A DNA stretch of 64,000 nucleotides, from assembly GCA_018716135.1 (NCBI GenBank), contig DVKG01000001.1, positions 17,518-81,517 on the forward strand, given 5' to 3'. Below, piece after piece: positions 1 to 8,918 of the stretch. A program made the position numbers and the translations under genes. This DNA is from Scybalosoma faecavium (GTDB taxonomy: Bacteria; Bacillota; Clostridia; Christensenellales; Christensenellaceae). Each line of letters opens with the position of its first letter. Within the stretch, counting starts at the first letter, position 1. Below the pieces are notes generated by a model. It was not told the origin of the DNA and searched no databases. It saw nothing but the letters and a program-made list of their open reading frames with translations.

Positions 1-146
1 CAAAGTCGCAGAATCGCAAAGGGCTTGTCCTCACGTGTAAGGACAAGCTCCTGCATTACTATTCCAAATTCGGTTTCATCAGCGAAGGAATCTCTGCGTC
101 CGTCCACGGCGGAGCAGTATGGTACGACATGAGACTGACGTTTTAG
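1..146 (+). CDS. GNAT-family N-acetyltransferase, C-terminal fragment
   Basis: The reading frame is open from the window edge (first full codon at 3) to a TAG at 144-146. It encodes the last 47 residues of a protein. The visible motifs HYYSKFGFISEG and HGGAVWYDM are typical of the end of small GCN5-related acetyltransferases, where the Tyr-Phe-Gly-Phe segment is the last part of the acetyl-CoA fold. The substrate cannot be told from this fragment. Its stop overlaps by a few bases the stop of the convergent membrane protein gene on the other strand. Confidence 0.75.
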   Translation, partial: KSQNRKGLVLTCKDKLLHYYSKFGFISEGISASVHGGAVWYDMRLTF

Positions 147-511
147 CTTTGTTTTCCTTTCAGCAATTCCTCCGTCAGCTCCAAGATTCTCGGTGCGATT
201 TTTTCGCGCCGTTTTTTTAATAAATATCTGTACAGCAGCGGAGCAGCAGCCATGAGGCACACCCCCGCCAAGCCCAGCGGAATTCCCAGCACGAAGTTAT
301 TCCATACCATAACCGCGCTCATTCCTCCGCCCATCGTGAGAATTCCGCACACGCCGACCGTGAGGCTCGGGATTTTCGCATATTTAACCGCACCTTTATC
401 CAATTTGCGCAGCTCTTCCATTTTGCCGGCCTGATTGTCACTTCGGATATACTTTTTTCTTATATTCTCTATTTCATCTCTTTGAGCAGCCGAATATGTA
501 TAGCTGAACAT
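143..511 (-). CDS. Small conserved membrane protein
   Basis: This encodes about 122 residues. A soluble N-terminal part has charged helices (EIENIRKKY), two membrane segments lie around residues 48-68 and 72-92, and the C-terminus is basic. I chose the ATG at 511, which gives a protein starting MFSYTYSA, because Clostridial relatives I remember start this way. A GTG at 541 would add ten residues and overlap the upstream gene by 20 bases. It is the last gene of the response regulator-kinase-membrane protein operon and is probably co-transcribed with it. The function is unknown. Confidence 0.7.
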   Translation of the reverse strand: MFSYTYSAAQRDEIENIRKKYIRSDNQAGKMEELRKLDKGAVKYAKIPSLTVGVCGILTMGGGMSAVMVWNNFVLGIPLGLAGVCLMAAAPLLYRYLLKKRREKIAPRILELTEELLKGKQS

Positions 512-521
512 CTCGCTCTCT

Positions 522-1427
522 TTATCTGTATGTCTGGTCACAGCTCTCTCCCTCTCTGTCTAAAATAAGCAATTTTCTGATTCTGCTGCTGGATTTTACT
601 ATCATAACTATCGCTATAGCAAGCACTCCCATGCCCGCCAAGGCTCCGCCCGCCGCCACGCTCATAAAGCTGCCGCCCCCATCCGAGGCGAAGCGAGCCG
701 TCATGGCGGTTTGCAGTGAAAACATGGATACTATGGCTCGAACTAAATTTACATTCACTGACGCAGAAAGAATCGGACTGTTGTATCTGGCGCTGCGCAG
801 CACGTTCATAACCGCAACCGCAGCGCTGTAAAAAGTGTAAGCCGCAGCGGCGAATATCATGACTCCGGGGTATGACTGCGCCATTCCGTAATCAACCATA
901 CATATCGTTACAACAGACAGCGCCGCGCTCAGCAGAAATATGCTGCATCCGCATAGTCTGTAGATACGTTCTTCATATATCTCATTCTCTATGCTTTTGC
1001 TCTGTTTCATACATTTTATTAACCAGAAATATATCTGAGACAATATCAGATAATACATGGCTACCGCGCCCCACCATATAGATTTATATATCAGAGCCGC
1101 CGCCATTTTGAACAATGCGTACAGCGAGTTTATGCCGCACGATACGTACAGCGCCGCTTTTCTTCTAAAAGCTATGTCCTCAAAATACCTCCTGCCCGGC
1201 TCTACAGACATTATCAGCTTTTTCAATTTCACAAGCAGCCGCGCGGAGTACGCACATATGACCGCCAAAGCATATGCCGATATTAGATACAGCAAATACG
1301 CAGCCGCACCGTCTGCGTCAAGCAAAAAAACCGCTGCCGAAGCAGCTGCACCGCATATCGTCAGCAGGACGGCTGCCTTTCCGCCCGGATGCAGCAGCTT
1401 ATATAACAGTTTTTTTAATGCGCTCAT
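522..1427 (-). CDS. Polytopic membrane protein of a two-component operon
   Basis: This 301-residue hydrophobic protein has about seven to eight predicted membrane helices, paired loosely along its length, with a charged stretch (KQSKSIENEIYEERIYR, about residues 140-156) in the middle. I recognise no catalytic motif. Its ATG overlaps the stop of the histidine kinase gene by four bases, so it is translationally coupled to the kinase. That coupling suggests it is a target or an accessory sensor of the two-component system, but this is inference. It has no obvious transporter signature. Confidence 0.7.
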   Translation of the reverse strand: MSALKKLLYKLLHPGGKAAVLLTICGAAASAAVFLLDADGAAAYLLYLISAYALAVICAYSARLLVKLKKLIMSVEPGRRYFEDIAFRRKAALYVSCGINSLYALFKMAAALIYKSIWWGAVAMYYLILSQIYFWLIKCMKQSKSIENEIYEERIYRLCGCSIFLLSAALSVVTICMVDYGMAQSYPGVMIFAAAAYTFYSAAVAVMNVLRSARYNSPILSASVNVNLVRAIVSMFSLQTAMTARFASDGGGSFMSVAAGGALAGMGVLAIAIVMIVKSSSRIRKLLILDREGESCDQTYR

Positions 1428-2485
1428 TCCATCCTCCGCGTCAAGCTTATCGTAAACGCACTCCCGCGTCCCTTTTCGCTTTTTACCGTTATCTCTGCGC
1501 CTACTATGTCTATAACTCTGCGCACCAGCGCCAGCCCCAGTCCGTTTCCCTGCGTAGCATGAGAGCTGTCTCCCTGATAAAACTTCTCAAATATACGGCG
1601 TCCCACTTCTTCATTCATTCCGCAGCCCGTATCCCAAACGCATACGGATATTTTATCGCTTTCTTCTTTTAATTCAACTCCTACTCTGCCTTTCTCCGGA
1701 GTGAATTTTATCGCGTTTGAAATCAGATTGTTCCAGACTAAAGTCATCAGCTCCGGATCAGCGTTGAGCATCACACCGTCGGCAATGTCCGTCTCTATGT
1801 CTATATCCTTTTTCTCCCATGCTTCTTCAAACATAAGCAGACATTCACAAAGCTGATCGCCGAGGTTGTATATTTGCGTTTTAGGCGCTATCTGATTATT
1901 TTCCAGCTTGCTCAGCTTCAATATATTAGTTATCAGATCCGAAAGCCTGCGAGACGCAGAGGATATCGAAGCAGCATACCGCAGTCGTTCTTCCTCGGGA
2001 ATATTTGGAATGCTGAGCATATTAGAGTAATTTTGGATAACCGCAATAGGCGTTTTCAGTTCATGAGATACGTTAGATATAAAGTCATTCCTCAGCGTTT
2101 CTACGCCGGAGAGCTTCTCTGCCATTTTATTAAAATCTTCTATTAAAATATCAAACTCATTTTCGCCGTACAGCTTGCTGCCCGACGTGAGACGCGTATC
2201 GAAATTCCCCTGCGTGAGCTCTCTCATCCCTTTGAGAATAGCGCGTACCGGTCCTTCAATTGTCAGCTTTCTGCGTACCACGTCTATAATACAGCAAAGC
2301 GCACTTAAAAACAATATATTCAAAAACGTTATCAGCGCGCCGCCTCGAACATCTTCGTATGTAATTCCGGCGCCGTGCAGAAGCAGCGAAAAACTTACTG
2401 TAACTGAGAAGCCTATTATTAAAAACATAGAAATATATGATTTAACTGAAAACAGACTCCTGCTTACTCTGCTGTCTATTTTCAT
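1424..2485 (-). CDS. Sensor histidine kinase (HAMP-HisKA-HATPase)
   Basis: This 353-residue membrane kinase phosphorylates the response regulator encoded immediately upstream. Two membrane segments lie near residues 14-32 and 45-62 with almost no extracytoplasmic loop, followed by a HAMP-like linker. The H box FISNVSHELKTPI has its phosphorylatable His near residue 140. The N box is NNLISNAIKF, the G1 box is DTGCG, and GNGLGLALV is the G2 box. The very short external part suggests it senses a membrane-associated signal or works with a partner, possibly the coupled membrane protein downstream. Its ATG overlaps the regulator stop codon. Confidence 0.93.
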   Translation of the reverse strand: MKIDSRVSRSLFSVKSYISMFLIIGFSVTVSFSLLLHGAGITYEDVRGGALITFLNILFLSALCCIIDVVRRKLTIEGPVRAILKGMRELTQGNFDTRLTSGSKLYGENEFDILIEDFNKMAEKLSGVETLRNDFISNVSHELKTPIAVIQNYSNMLSIPNIPEEERLRYAASISSASRRLSDLITNILKLSKLENNQIAPKTQIYNLGDQLCECLLMFEEAWEKKDIDIETDIADGVMLNADPELMTLVWNNLISNAIKFTPEKGRVGVELKEESDKISVCVWDTGCGMNEEVGRRIFEKFYQGDSSHATQGNGLGLALVRRVIDIVGAEITVKSEKGRGSAFTISLTRRME

Positions 2486-3153
2486 TTCGTCACCGCCTTG
2501 TAGCCCAGACCGTGTACAGTGACTATTTCGAAATCATCGCATTCTGAGAATTTATCTCTGAGCTTGGTCATATATACATCGACGGCGCGCCTCCCGGAGG
2601 AGCTGTCCGCATCCCAGAATTCTTCCATAAGCTGCGCCCGGGTAAAGGTCTTTCTCGGATAAGAAAGCAGCTTATAAAGCAGATCAAATTCCCGAACTGT
2701 CAGCGTTATCTCCTCTCCTCCCAGGTACGCGCCGTGCTCCTCTGCGTCTAACACGAGATTTCCTACCACGAGCTTTTTGCTGCTCGCTATTCTCGCTCTG
2801 CGAAGCAGCGCCTCCACTCTCAAAAGAAGCTCGTCCAGCTCCACAGGCTTTACCATATAATCGTCTATCCCGATGCCAAAGCCTTTTCTCTTAGACGGCA
2901 TATCGTCCCTCGCCGTCATAAAGAGTATCGGAATTTCTCTGTTCATCTCACGAACGCTTTGCGCAAAATCAAAGCCGTCCGCTCCCGGCAGCATTATGTC
3001 AGATATTATAATATCGTACACGTTCTCATACAGCGCGTCATACGCTTCATTCGCATCCGCACATCCCGTGACGTCATAGCCGTTCATGCTGAGAAAGGCG
3101 CAAACCACCCTATTCTGCTCTCCGTCATCCTCCAAAACCAGAATCTTAAACAT
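2482..3153 (-). CDS. OmpR/PhoB-family response regulator
   Basis: This 223-residue DNA-binding regulator has a receiver domain (residues 1-118: acidic pocket EDD near 9-11, phospho-acceptor Asp in DIIISDIML near 53, Lys in MVKPVEL near 104). A winged-helix C-terminal domain ends in the typical VHGLGYKA motif. The ATG at 3153 lies seven bases after GGAGG and is preferred over the GTG at 3156, which lies only four bases away. It is the first gene of a tightly overlapping operon with the kinase and two membrane proteins. The targets cannot be read from the sequence. Confidence 0.92.
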   Translation of the reverse strand: MFKILVLEDDGEQNRVVCAFLSMNGYDVTGCADANEAYDALYENVYDIIISDIMLPGADGFDFAQSVREMNREIPILFMTARDDMPSKRKGFGIGIDDYMVKPVELDELLLRVEALLRRARIASSKKLVVGNLVLDAEEHGAYLGGEEITLTVREFDLLYKLLSYPRKTFTRAQLMEEFWDADSSSGRRAVDVYMTKLRDKFSECDDFEIVTVHGLGYKAVTK

Positions 3154-3253
3154 CACCGAACCTCCTTCTCTCCGCTATTTCGTTTTAATTATAACACAGA
3201 TTTGTTAACGTTTTGTTTTACGGATAGCTTCTTTGATAAAGTTCGGATGCTTT

Positions 3254-3523
3254 TTATCTTGTTCTCCTGCCGAGCTGCAGCTTTTCTCTCCTGATTGAGT
3301 CAGAGTCCTCTTTCAAGTGCCGCGCAACTGTTTTCGCCTTTTCCTTAATTCCTTCAGCTGCCATAAACTCCCGGAAACGCGGATCAGGCTTAGTCGCCTC
3401 TCGGAAATTTTCCGCAGATTGCTCTTTGACCTTCCTGAAATTCTCTTTGTCTATCTCGTGCTGAGCTTTTGCGCTCTCTTTAATATCTGCCGAAACTTTG
3501 CTCATCGCTTCTCTTATTGTCAT
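3254..3523 (-). CDS. Small highly charged hypothetical protein
   Basis: This encodes about 89 residues that are very rich in Lys, Glu and Arg, with no membrane segment or signal peptide. The sequence is almost entirely compatible with a long amphipathic helix. I chose the ATG at 3523 because GAGGAA lies nine bases upstream; an ATG at 3532 is too close to it. It starts immediately after the stop of the small membrane protein gene at 3525 and is probably translated from the same message. I do not recognise a family. Confidence 0.6.
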   Translation of the reverse strand: MTIREAMSKVSADIKESAKAQHEIDKENFRKVKEQSAENFREATKPDPRFREFMAAEGIKEKAKTVARHLKEDSDSIRREKLQLGRRTR

Positions 3524-3524
3524 T

Positions 3525-3881
3525 TTACACATTTCCTCTTCTTACTGAGTTTTTAATCAGCGGTATCATCATTACAAGAAGGAATATTCCAACCGCTCCG
3601 ATTATTATGCCGAATACTATCATGTTCTGATAAACAGTGACCATGCACATCCCTATCCCCAAAAGCAGAACGCCCAAAACGCCCATGGCTATCGTCCGCA
3701 TATTCTTCTTTTTAAGCCTTATCCCGGACAGCACAATCAGCACTATCGCACCTATAGCCGCCAGCACAACTCCCGGAATGAACATTCCCCATTCCCTGAT
3801 AAGGCACATGCACATACCTAAAGCAAAAGCCAGTCCGCTCAATGTAAACAGCGCGAGTCTAATAGTATTTTTCTTTTCCAT
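3525..3881 (-). CDS. Small four-helix membrane protein
   Basis: This 118-residue protein has four hydrophobic segments (about residues 8-28, 32-52, 60-80 and 84-106) and a basic C-terminus. The ATG at 3881 is preceded by GGAGGTG at good spacing. An upstream in-frame start at 3938 would give an N-terminal extension that is not hydrophobic and lacks a good ribosome binding site. It forms a pair with the charged small protein immediately downstream. I know no function for this type of protein. Confidence 0.7.
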   Translation of the reverse strand: MEKKNTIRLALFTLSGLAFALGMCMCLIREWGMFIPGVVLAAIGAIVLIVLSGIRLKKKNMRTIAMGVLGVLLLGIGMCMVTVYQNMIVFGIIIGAVGIFLLVMMIPLIKNSVRRGNV

Positions 3882-3971
3882 ATCGCACACCTCCGTGTTT
3901 TTTATCGTGTGCTCATTATAGCCCCGCGCCTTTTGCAAATTGATTGTGTTTTGTTTCGGATTTGTTTGAAT

Positions 3972-4001
3972 AAAAAAATCCCCCGCATAAAAGCAGGGGA
4001 C
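3972..4001 (-). terminator. Rho-independent terminator of the DUF1858 gene
   Basis: Read on the minus strand, CCCCTGC pairs with GCGGGGG across a six-base loop and is followed by a run of seven T. It lies 27 bases after the DUF1858 stop codon. Confidence 0.85.
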
Positions 4002-4027
4002 TGACGTCTATACTGTATTTTCTAAAA

Positions 4028-4246
4028 TTATGCGCGCGCTGTGAGCGGATGCTCGTCAAAATACTTGTTGAGATCTGCTACGAGCTTATCAGGATCCTTG
4101 CCGTGAACGAGAGCGGCCTGCTCCAGAGATTCGCCGGAAGAAGAAGGGCATCCGAGGCAGTGCATACCGAGATCAAAGAATATGGGCGCTACGCCTCTGT
4201 CCATCATCAGAACTTCCATTATGGTCATATCTTTTGTTATCTTCAT
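4028..4246 (-). CDS. DUF1858-type redox disulfide protein
   Basis: This 72-residue soluble protein has the layout of the DUF1858 (hybrid-cluster-associated disulfide) family. An N-terminal segment MTIMEVLM is followed by HCLGCPSSSGESLEQAA with the paired cysteines C-x2-C near residues 30-33, and then a short helical C-terminus. I chose the ATG at 4246 because AAGGAG lies at a normal distance upstream. It is flanked by its own terminator and stands alone. A role in thiol or iron-sulfur redox chemistry is inferred from the family. Confidence 0.85.
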   Translation of the reverse strand: MKITKDMTIMEVLMMDRGVAPIFFDLGMHCLGCPSSSGESLEQAALVHGKDPDKLVADLNKYFDEHPLTARA

Positions 4247-4322
4247 TGTTTTAATCTCCTTCAAAAATTGTAAACTTTTTAGCTTTCGCTTAGTTACACT
4301 TTACATTATATCGCTCTGTAAT

Positions 4323-4727
4323 TCAAGTCTTTTTCGCAAATTTTTCTCCGCATTTAGGGCAGGTAATCATTATCTTCCCTTTGCCTTTGGGGACGCGGAC
4401 TGCCTGTTTGCATTTGGGACATTTAAAACGCGCGTGTGTTTTAGCGTCGGGGCGAGGCTTGAAGACGCTCTTTACTTTATTCCACGTTCTCATAAAAGAC
4501 GCATTTTCCGCTCTGCGCTTCGCCACGTTGCGCGAGAACATACGATATATCGTCCACGCCAGCAGCACCAAACTCAGCACAGTCAGTATTGCATACAACG
4601 CCGCGCTCAGATGCGCGAGCAGCGAACCTGCGAGATTCAGCACCATTGCCGTAATGAGACAGAACAGCCCAAGCTGATCGCTCCCGCTCCTGCCGTACAT
4701 GAACTGCATGAATTTATTTCTCAACAT
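4323..4727 (-). CDS. Membrane protein with C-terminal zinc ribbon
   Basis: This 134-residue protein has two membrane helices (about residues 18-38 and 42-62), a basic linker, and a C-terminal zinc ribbon with CPKC and CPKC knuckles separated by about 20 residues. The N-terminus MLRNKFMQFMYGRSG resembles a group of uncharacterised Clostridial membrane proteins. It is preceded by AGAGG and transcribed alone. The function is unknown; the ribbon could bind zinc or take part in protein contacts. Confidence 0.75.
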   Translation of the reverse strand: MLRNKFMQFMYGRSGSDQLGLFCLITAMVLNLAGSLLAHLSAALYAILTVLSLVLLAWTIYRMFSRNVAKRRAENASFMRTWNKVKSVFKPRPDAKTHARFKCPKCKQAVRVPKGKGKIMITCPKCGEKFAKKT

Positions 4728-4924
4728 TCCAATACCTCTTATCCGCTAATTAATTTAATTTCAAAGAGAATAATACTACTATTTGCGTTCAAAAGCAATA
4801 AGAGCGCTGAGAATTTCCCATACTTTTCATCTTTAGTCACAAAGCTGACATCTGTCTAAAACTATATTGCTCGTAACGTCAAAATAAAAACAAGCAATCT
4901 TTTCCTCTATATCAGCAAGCGCAG

Positions 4925-4957
4925 AAAAAAGCCTGCCCTAAGACAGACTTTTTGAAA
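4925..4957 (-). terminator. Terminator of the nadE-lipoprotein operon
   Basis: On the minus strand AAAGTCTGTC pairs with GGCAGGCTTT around a TTAG loop and is followed by six T, just after the stop of the lipoprotein gene at 4973. The 235 bases between 4738 and 4972 hold no other gene that I can see. Confidence 0.75.
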
Positions 4958-4972
4958 AAACAATATTTAGAT

Positions 4973-5653
4973 TTACGACAGGAGCCATGCCTCATACTGC
5001 GCGTCTACATCCTCGAGCCCCGCCGTAATTTCAGCATCCGCCTGTTCTTCTCCCTTTTCTTTCTTCATGGTTTCATATTCATCGCTCGTAATGGCGTAGT
5101 AGTTTTTACCTTCGTATACATTTTGAATATACCAGTTTTGCAGCTGCTGATCTGCATAGTCGGCAAACACTACTTTTTTGTATACATTAGCGAAGTAAGT
5201 ATCTCTGCTCATGCCCAGCTGCTCCGCATGAGCGTCCAGCTTCTCCGCGCAGTTTTTCAAGATATCCGTAGCCTCATAAGCGTATATGGAGGTGCGGCTG
5301 CTGGATACAACCTCGCTGATCTCCTCTTGGTTGTTCTCGGTAAAATAAACGCCGTTTGTCTTGCGCTTTTCCATTATTTTCAGATACCTGTCGAAATTCT
5401 CCTGTTTTTGCGCGTCATCCTGCGTCGTGTATTTCTCATAACGCTTCATGAAATGCTTGGAAACAACAGTGTAATTCGCAGTATCCTTATTTCTCAGAGT
5501 GTACTCCGCCATTATACCTACAGCGGGAGTAAATTCATCATAGCTAAGCGGCTCGCCGTCAGCTATTTGCTCATTTCCCGAGCTGCACGCCGCCAGCGCG
5601 AACGCAATCGCAAGCATCGCCCCAGCGGCTATAATCTTCCTCCATCTTTTCAT
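4973..5653 (-). CDS. Lipoprotein of unknown function, SurA-N-like
   Basis: This 226-residue protein has a signal peptide ending in the lipobox LAAC (Cys near residue 23), so it should be anchored on the outside of the membrane. The mature part is helical and acidic. The stretch EQLGMSRDTYFANVYKK resembles the helical N-terminal segment of SurA/PrsA-type chaperones and a stretch of the lipoprotein at 12604-13242, but there is no peptidyl-prolyl isomerase domain. It starts four bases after the nadE stop and is probably co-transcribed with nadE, with no obvious functional link. Confidence 0.7.
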   Translation of the reverse strand: MKRWRKIIAAGAMLAIAFALAACSSGNEQIADGEPLSYDEFTPAVGIMAEYTLRNKDTANYTVVSKHFMKRYEKYTTQDDAQKQENFDRYLKIMEKRKTNGVYFTENNQEEISEVVSSSRTSIYAYEATDILKNCAEKLDAHAEQLGMSRDTYFANVYKKVVFADYADQQLQNWYIQNVYEGKNYYAITSDEYETMKKEKGEEQADAEITAGLEDVDAQYEAWLLS

Positions 5654-5657
5654 TTAC

Positions 5658-7574
5658 TTATACCTCTATTTGTTCAACCTGCTTTAGCCACAAATCCGCG
5701 CACGCATCGCTCGGCATTCTCCAATCTCCGCGCGGAGACAGCGTGACCGAACCGACCTTGGGACCATCCGGAAGGCAAGAGCGCTTAAACTGCTGCTGGA
5801 AGAAACGGCGATAGAAATTCTTGAGCCACTTGAGCAGCACTTCTTTGTCGTAGTCCTTACCCAAGGTATAAACCGCCAGACGATAAACCTTCTGCGGTGT
5901 AAAGCCCCATCTTACGGCATAATACAGGTAGAAATCGTGCAGATCATACGGTCCGACAAGCTCCTCTGTCTTTTGAGATATTTCTCCATCCTTGGCGGGC
6001 AGCAGCTCAGGGCTGACCGGAGTATCCAGTATGTCAAGCAGGACATTCCTCAGCGCCTCATCCTGAGTGTAATCCGCTTCGTACAAAACTATATGTCTTA
6101 TAAGCGTTTTGGGAACGGATGCGTTCACGCCGTACATGCTCATGTGATCTCCGTTGTACGTCGCCCAGCCCAAAGCCAGCTCGGACAAATCGCCCGTGCC
6201 GACGACTATACCGCTCGTCTTATTCGCAATATCCATTATGACCTGCGTACGTTCGCGCGCCTGAGAGTTCTCATAGGTAACGTCGTGTATATCACTGTTG
6301 TGCCCTATGTCTGAGAAATGCTGGTTTACCGCATCTGTTATGTCCACGTGAAGCAGCGTAACTCCAAGCCTTTCTGCGAGCTGTTCCGCATTGGACTTCG
6401 TCCTCTTAGTCGTGCCGAAGCAAGGCATGGTCACCGCGACTATATCCGTCCTCGGTCTGCCCAGCTTGTCCATCGCCCTGGCGGCGACGAGCAGCGCAAG
6501 AGTGGAATCAAGCCCGCCCGATACGCCTATAACTGCCGTTTTCGCATGAGCATGAGCAAGGCGTTTTTTAAGACCCAAAGACTGTATAGCCAGTATGCTT
6601 TCGCAGCGGCGTTCTCTGTCTGTTTTATCAGAAGGTATAAACGGGCGCTCCGGGAATTTTCTCGTCAGCTGCGTCTCGACTATCTCAAAGCTGAACGGCA
6701 CGAACGTATATCCCTCTCTCGCATCCGCGGGAAACGTCGTCAGCCTGCGGCGTTCACTTTCAAGACGCTGAAAATCTATCTCAGACAGCGCCATGCCGTT
6801 CTGATACATCGGGCTTTCCGCTAATACAGCGCCGTTTTCTGCTATTATATTGTGACCTGCAAAAACCATATCGGTAGTCGATTCACCGTCCCCCGCGTCC
6901 GCGTACACATATCCGCAGACGAGTCTCGCCGATTGATTTTTTATCAGGCTGCGACGATACTCCTCTTTGCCTATGTTTTCATCGCTCGCAGAGAGATTCA
7001 CAATGAGCATCGCGCCTGCGCAGGCATGAGCTACAGACGGCGGATTAGGCGACCACAAATCCTCGCATATCTCTACCGAAAAGCTAAAGCAGTTCATTTC
7101 CTGACACTGGAAGACGAGCTTAGTGCCAAAGGGGCATGTCCCGCCCGCGAGCTTTATCTCTCCCGTCTCTGCCGGAGCAGCTGCAAAGTGCCGCTTCTCA
7201 TAAAATTCGTTGTAGTTCGGCAGAAAGGTCTTTGGCACAACTCCCAGAGCCTTCCCCTGCTGAGCTACTATCGCGCAGTTGTACAGCTTGCCTTGATATT
7301 CCATAGGTGCGCCGAAAATCGTAATCATATCGCTGCCTGCCGTGGCGGCTATTATTTTCTCCGACGCCAGCTTCGCTCCATCCAGCATAGCGCGCTGCAA
7401 AAACAAATCCTGACACGTGTACGCCGTCACGCAAAGCTCGCTGAGCGCAAGTATCTTCGCGCCCTCCGCGCGCGCTTCACGCATACGGGAGATTATCTGT
7501 TCAGCATTATACTCACAATCCGCAACCTGAATATCAGGCGTAGCTGCGGCTATCTTTAAAAAACCATGGCGCAT
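5658..7574 (-). CDS. nadE: Glutamine-dependent NAD(+) synthetase
   Basis: This 638-residue cytoplasmic enzyme makes NAD from deamido-NAD, ATP and glutamine. The N-terminal nitrilase-like glutaminase domain (residues 1-290) carries the Glu-Lys-Cys set: E46 in LALSELCVT, K115 in VVPKTFLP, and C170 in EICEDLW. The C-terminal synthetase domain carries the P-loop SGGLDS near residue 351. The length fits the bacterial two-domain class. A GGAGG precedes the ATG. pncB elsewhere in the window supplies nicotinate mononucleotide to the same pathway. It heads a two-gene unit with a lipoprotein. Confidence 0.96.
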   Translation of the reverse strand: MRHGFLKIAAATPDIQVADCEYNAEQIISRMREARAEGAKILALSELCVTAYTCQDLFLQRAMLDGAKLASEKIIAATAGSDMITIFGAPMEYQGKLYNCAIVAQQGKALGVVPKTFLPNYNEFYEKRHFAAAPAETGEIKLAGGTCPFGTKLVFQCQEMNCFSFSVEICEDLWSPNPPSVAHACAGAMLIVNLSASDENIGKEEYRRSLIKNQSARLVCGYVYADAGDGESTTDMVFAGHNIIAENGAVLAESPMYQNGMALSEIDFQRLESERRRLTTFPADAREGYTFVPFSFEIVETQLTRKFPERPFIPSDKTDRERRCESILAIQSLGLKKRLAHAHAKTAVIGVSGGLDSTLALLVAARAMDKLGRPRTDIVAVTMPCFGTTKRTKSNAEQLAERLGVTLLHVDITDAVNQHFSDIGHNSDIHDVTYENSQARERTQVIMDIANKTSGIVVGTGDLSELALGWATYNGDHMSMYGVNASVPKTLIRHIVLYEADYTQDEALRNVLLDILDTPVSPELLPAKDGEISQKTEELVGPYDLHDFYLYYAVRWGFTPQKVYRLAVYTLGKDYDKEVLLKWLKNFYRRFFQQQFKRSCLPDGPKVGSVTLSPRGDWRMPSDACADLWLKQVEQIEV

Positions 7575-7714
7575 TTTATCTTGCCTCCAAAAAATTATCT
7601 TTAGTCTAAAAAGTGAATTAGCATTCTATGCAGTCTATTATACCAAAGGCGGCGGATTTTATCAACGATATTTGCCGAGATCGCGCTGCCCCTGAAGGCG
7701 CATTCCGCTTAGAT

Positions 7715-7748
7715 AAAAAAACGGCGCGCTTCTCTGCACACCGTTTTT
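7715..7748 (-). terminator. Terminator of the PTS EIIC gene
   Basis: On the minus strand an 11-base-pair stem (AAACGGTGTGC with GCGCGCCGTTT, including two G-U pairs) is followed by a T run. It lies 14 bases after the stop codon. Confidence 0.85.
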
Positions 7749-7761
7749 GCTCAAATATTTT

Positions 7762-8793
7762 TTACAGCTTCTCCAGCTTGAGATCCCCCGGCTTTATCCA
7801 GTTAAGCTTGCAAAGCAGAAGATATACCGCAAAAGTAATCGCCGCAGGAAGTATGAAATGCACAAGCGCCACCTGTAAGAATACTGTCATAAAAGGCTGA
7901 TCTCCCATAGCCGCAAACGCGCCGAACTGACCGACCAGGCCGCTCGTGCCCATTCCGGCTCCGGTAGGCGTGTTTGTCATCGCGAATACGCACGTCGATA
8001 TCGGACCGCAGACGGCAGATGCGACCACAGGCGGTATCCACAGCTGCGGACGGCGCATTATATTGCCGAATTGGAGCATAGACGTTCCTATGCCGACCGC
8101 TATAAACGAACCCCAGCCGTTGTCCTTTATACCCATTACTGCTATTCCTATCATGTTCGCGCAGCAGCCCGCTACCGCAGCGCCCGCCGCGAGGCCGTCC
8201 AGGCCCAGCATTATACAGAGAGCCGCCGAGCTTATCGGCGCTGTCAGAGCCATGCCTACTATCACGGACACGACTATTCCCATAGGCAGCGGCGCCAACG
8301 CAGTTGCACTGTTTATTACACCGCCAAGCCATGTCATAAAGTCGTTCACATATCCGCCTATCAGCAGAGAAATTATCCCTCCGGAGATTATAGTAACAAA
8401 CGGGGTTACTATTATATCTACCGGCGTTTTCCCCGCGACCAGTTGTCCTATCTCCGAGCCTACAGTCGCGCCGACAAACGCGCCGACAGGGCCGCCGAGC
8501 GCATAGCCGTAAGCGCCTGTTGCCGCACTGGCGAATATAACCAGAGGCTTAGCCTTCAAGCCCCATGATATTGCCACGCCTATAGCCGCTCCGACGACGG
8601 GCGAGCTGGCAGACAGGACTTCTGTAATCTCTGTCAAGAAGTTCAGTCCGGGGATTTTACCTATCTGACTGATTATCAATCCGATTATCAGAGAGGAAAA
8701 CAGACCGAGCGCCATAGCGCTCATGCCTTGCACAAAATAGCGATTCAGCCAATATTTGACAGACCGCTTGTTGGGCGATAGTGTTTCAGACAT
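7762..8793 (-). CDS. PTS EIIC-like sugar permease (PTS_EIIC_2 type)
   Basis: This 343-residue protein has about ten membrane segments and repeated Gly-Ala-rich helices (VGAAIGVAISWG, GAFVGATVG, GIGTSMLQFGN). The order and motifs fit the PTS_EIIC_2 family of membrane components that are found without EIIA, EIIB or other PTS domains. No PTS partner gene lies nearby, so sugar phosphorylation cannot be shown and the substrate is unknown. A consensus promoter with a 14-base palindrome beside it lies upstream, and it is transcribed alone. Confidence 0.85.
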   Translation of the reverse strand: MSETLSPNKRSVKYWLNRYFVQGMSAMALGLFSSLIIGLIISQIGKIPGLNFLTEITEVLSASSPVVGAAIGVAISWGLKAKPLVIFASAATGAYGYALGGPVGAFVGATVGSEIGQLVAGKTPVDIIVTPFVTIISGGIISLLIGGYVNDFMTWLGGVINSATALAPLPMGIVVSVIVGMALTAPISSAALCIMLGLDGLAAGAAVAGCCANMIGIAVMGIKDNGWGSFIAVGIGTSMLQFGNIMRRPQLWIPPVVASAVCGPISTCVFAMTNTPTGAGMGTSGLVGQFGAFAAMGDQPFMTVFLQVALVHFILPAAITFAVYLLLCKLNWIKPGDLKLEKL

Positions 8794-8871
8794 ATTTTTC
8801 TCCTTAAAAATTTTAAATTGTATAAATTCTGAATTTCCTAGCTATAAACACAGATGTTTACAGCCGTAAAT

Positions 8872-8900
8872 ACCATATCGTTTTTAAATACATTTGTCAA
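8872..8900 (-). promoter_or_regulatory. Sigma-A promoter of the PTS EIIC gene
   Basis: On the minus strand TTGACA (8900-8895) and TATGGT (8877-8872) are separated by 17 bases and point at the EIIC gene, about 80 bases upstream of its ATG. Confidence 0.65.
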
Positions 8901-8904
8901 TAGC

Positions 8905-8918
8905 ATGTGTATACACAT
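8905..8918. promoter_or_regulatory. Perfect 14-base palindrome, operator candidate
   Basis: ATGTGTATACACAT is self-complementary over all 14 bases and sits five bases upstream of the -35 of the EIIC promoter, a normal place for an activator or repressor site. The rest of the 8794-9158 gap is AT-rich and has no gene that I can see. A TATACT at 9082-9087 may serve the rightward gene. Confidence 0.4.
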
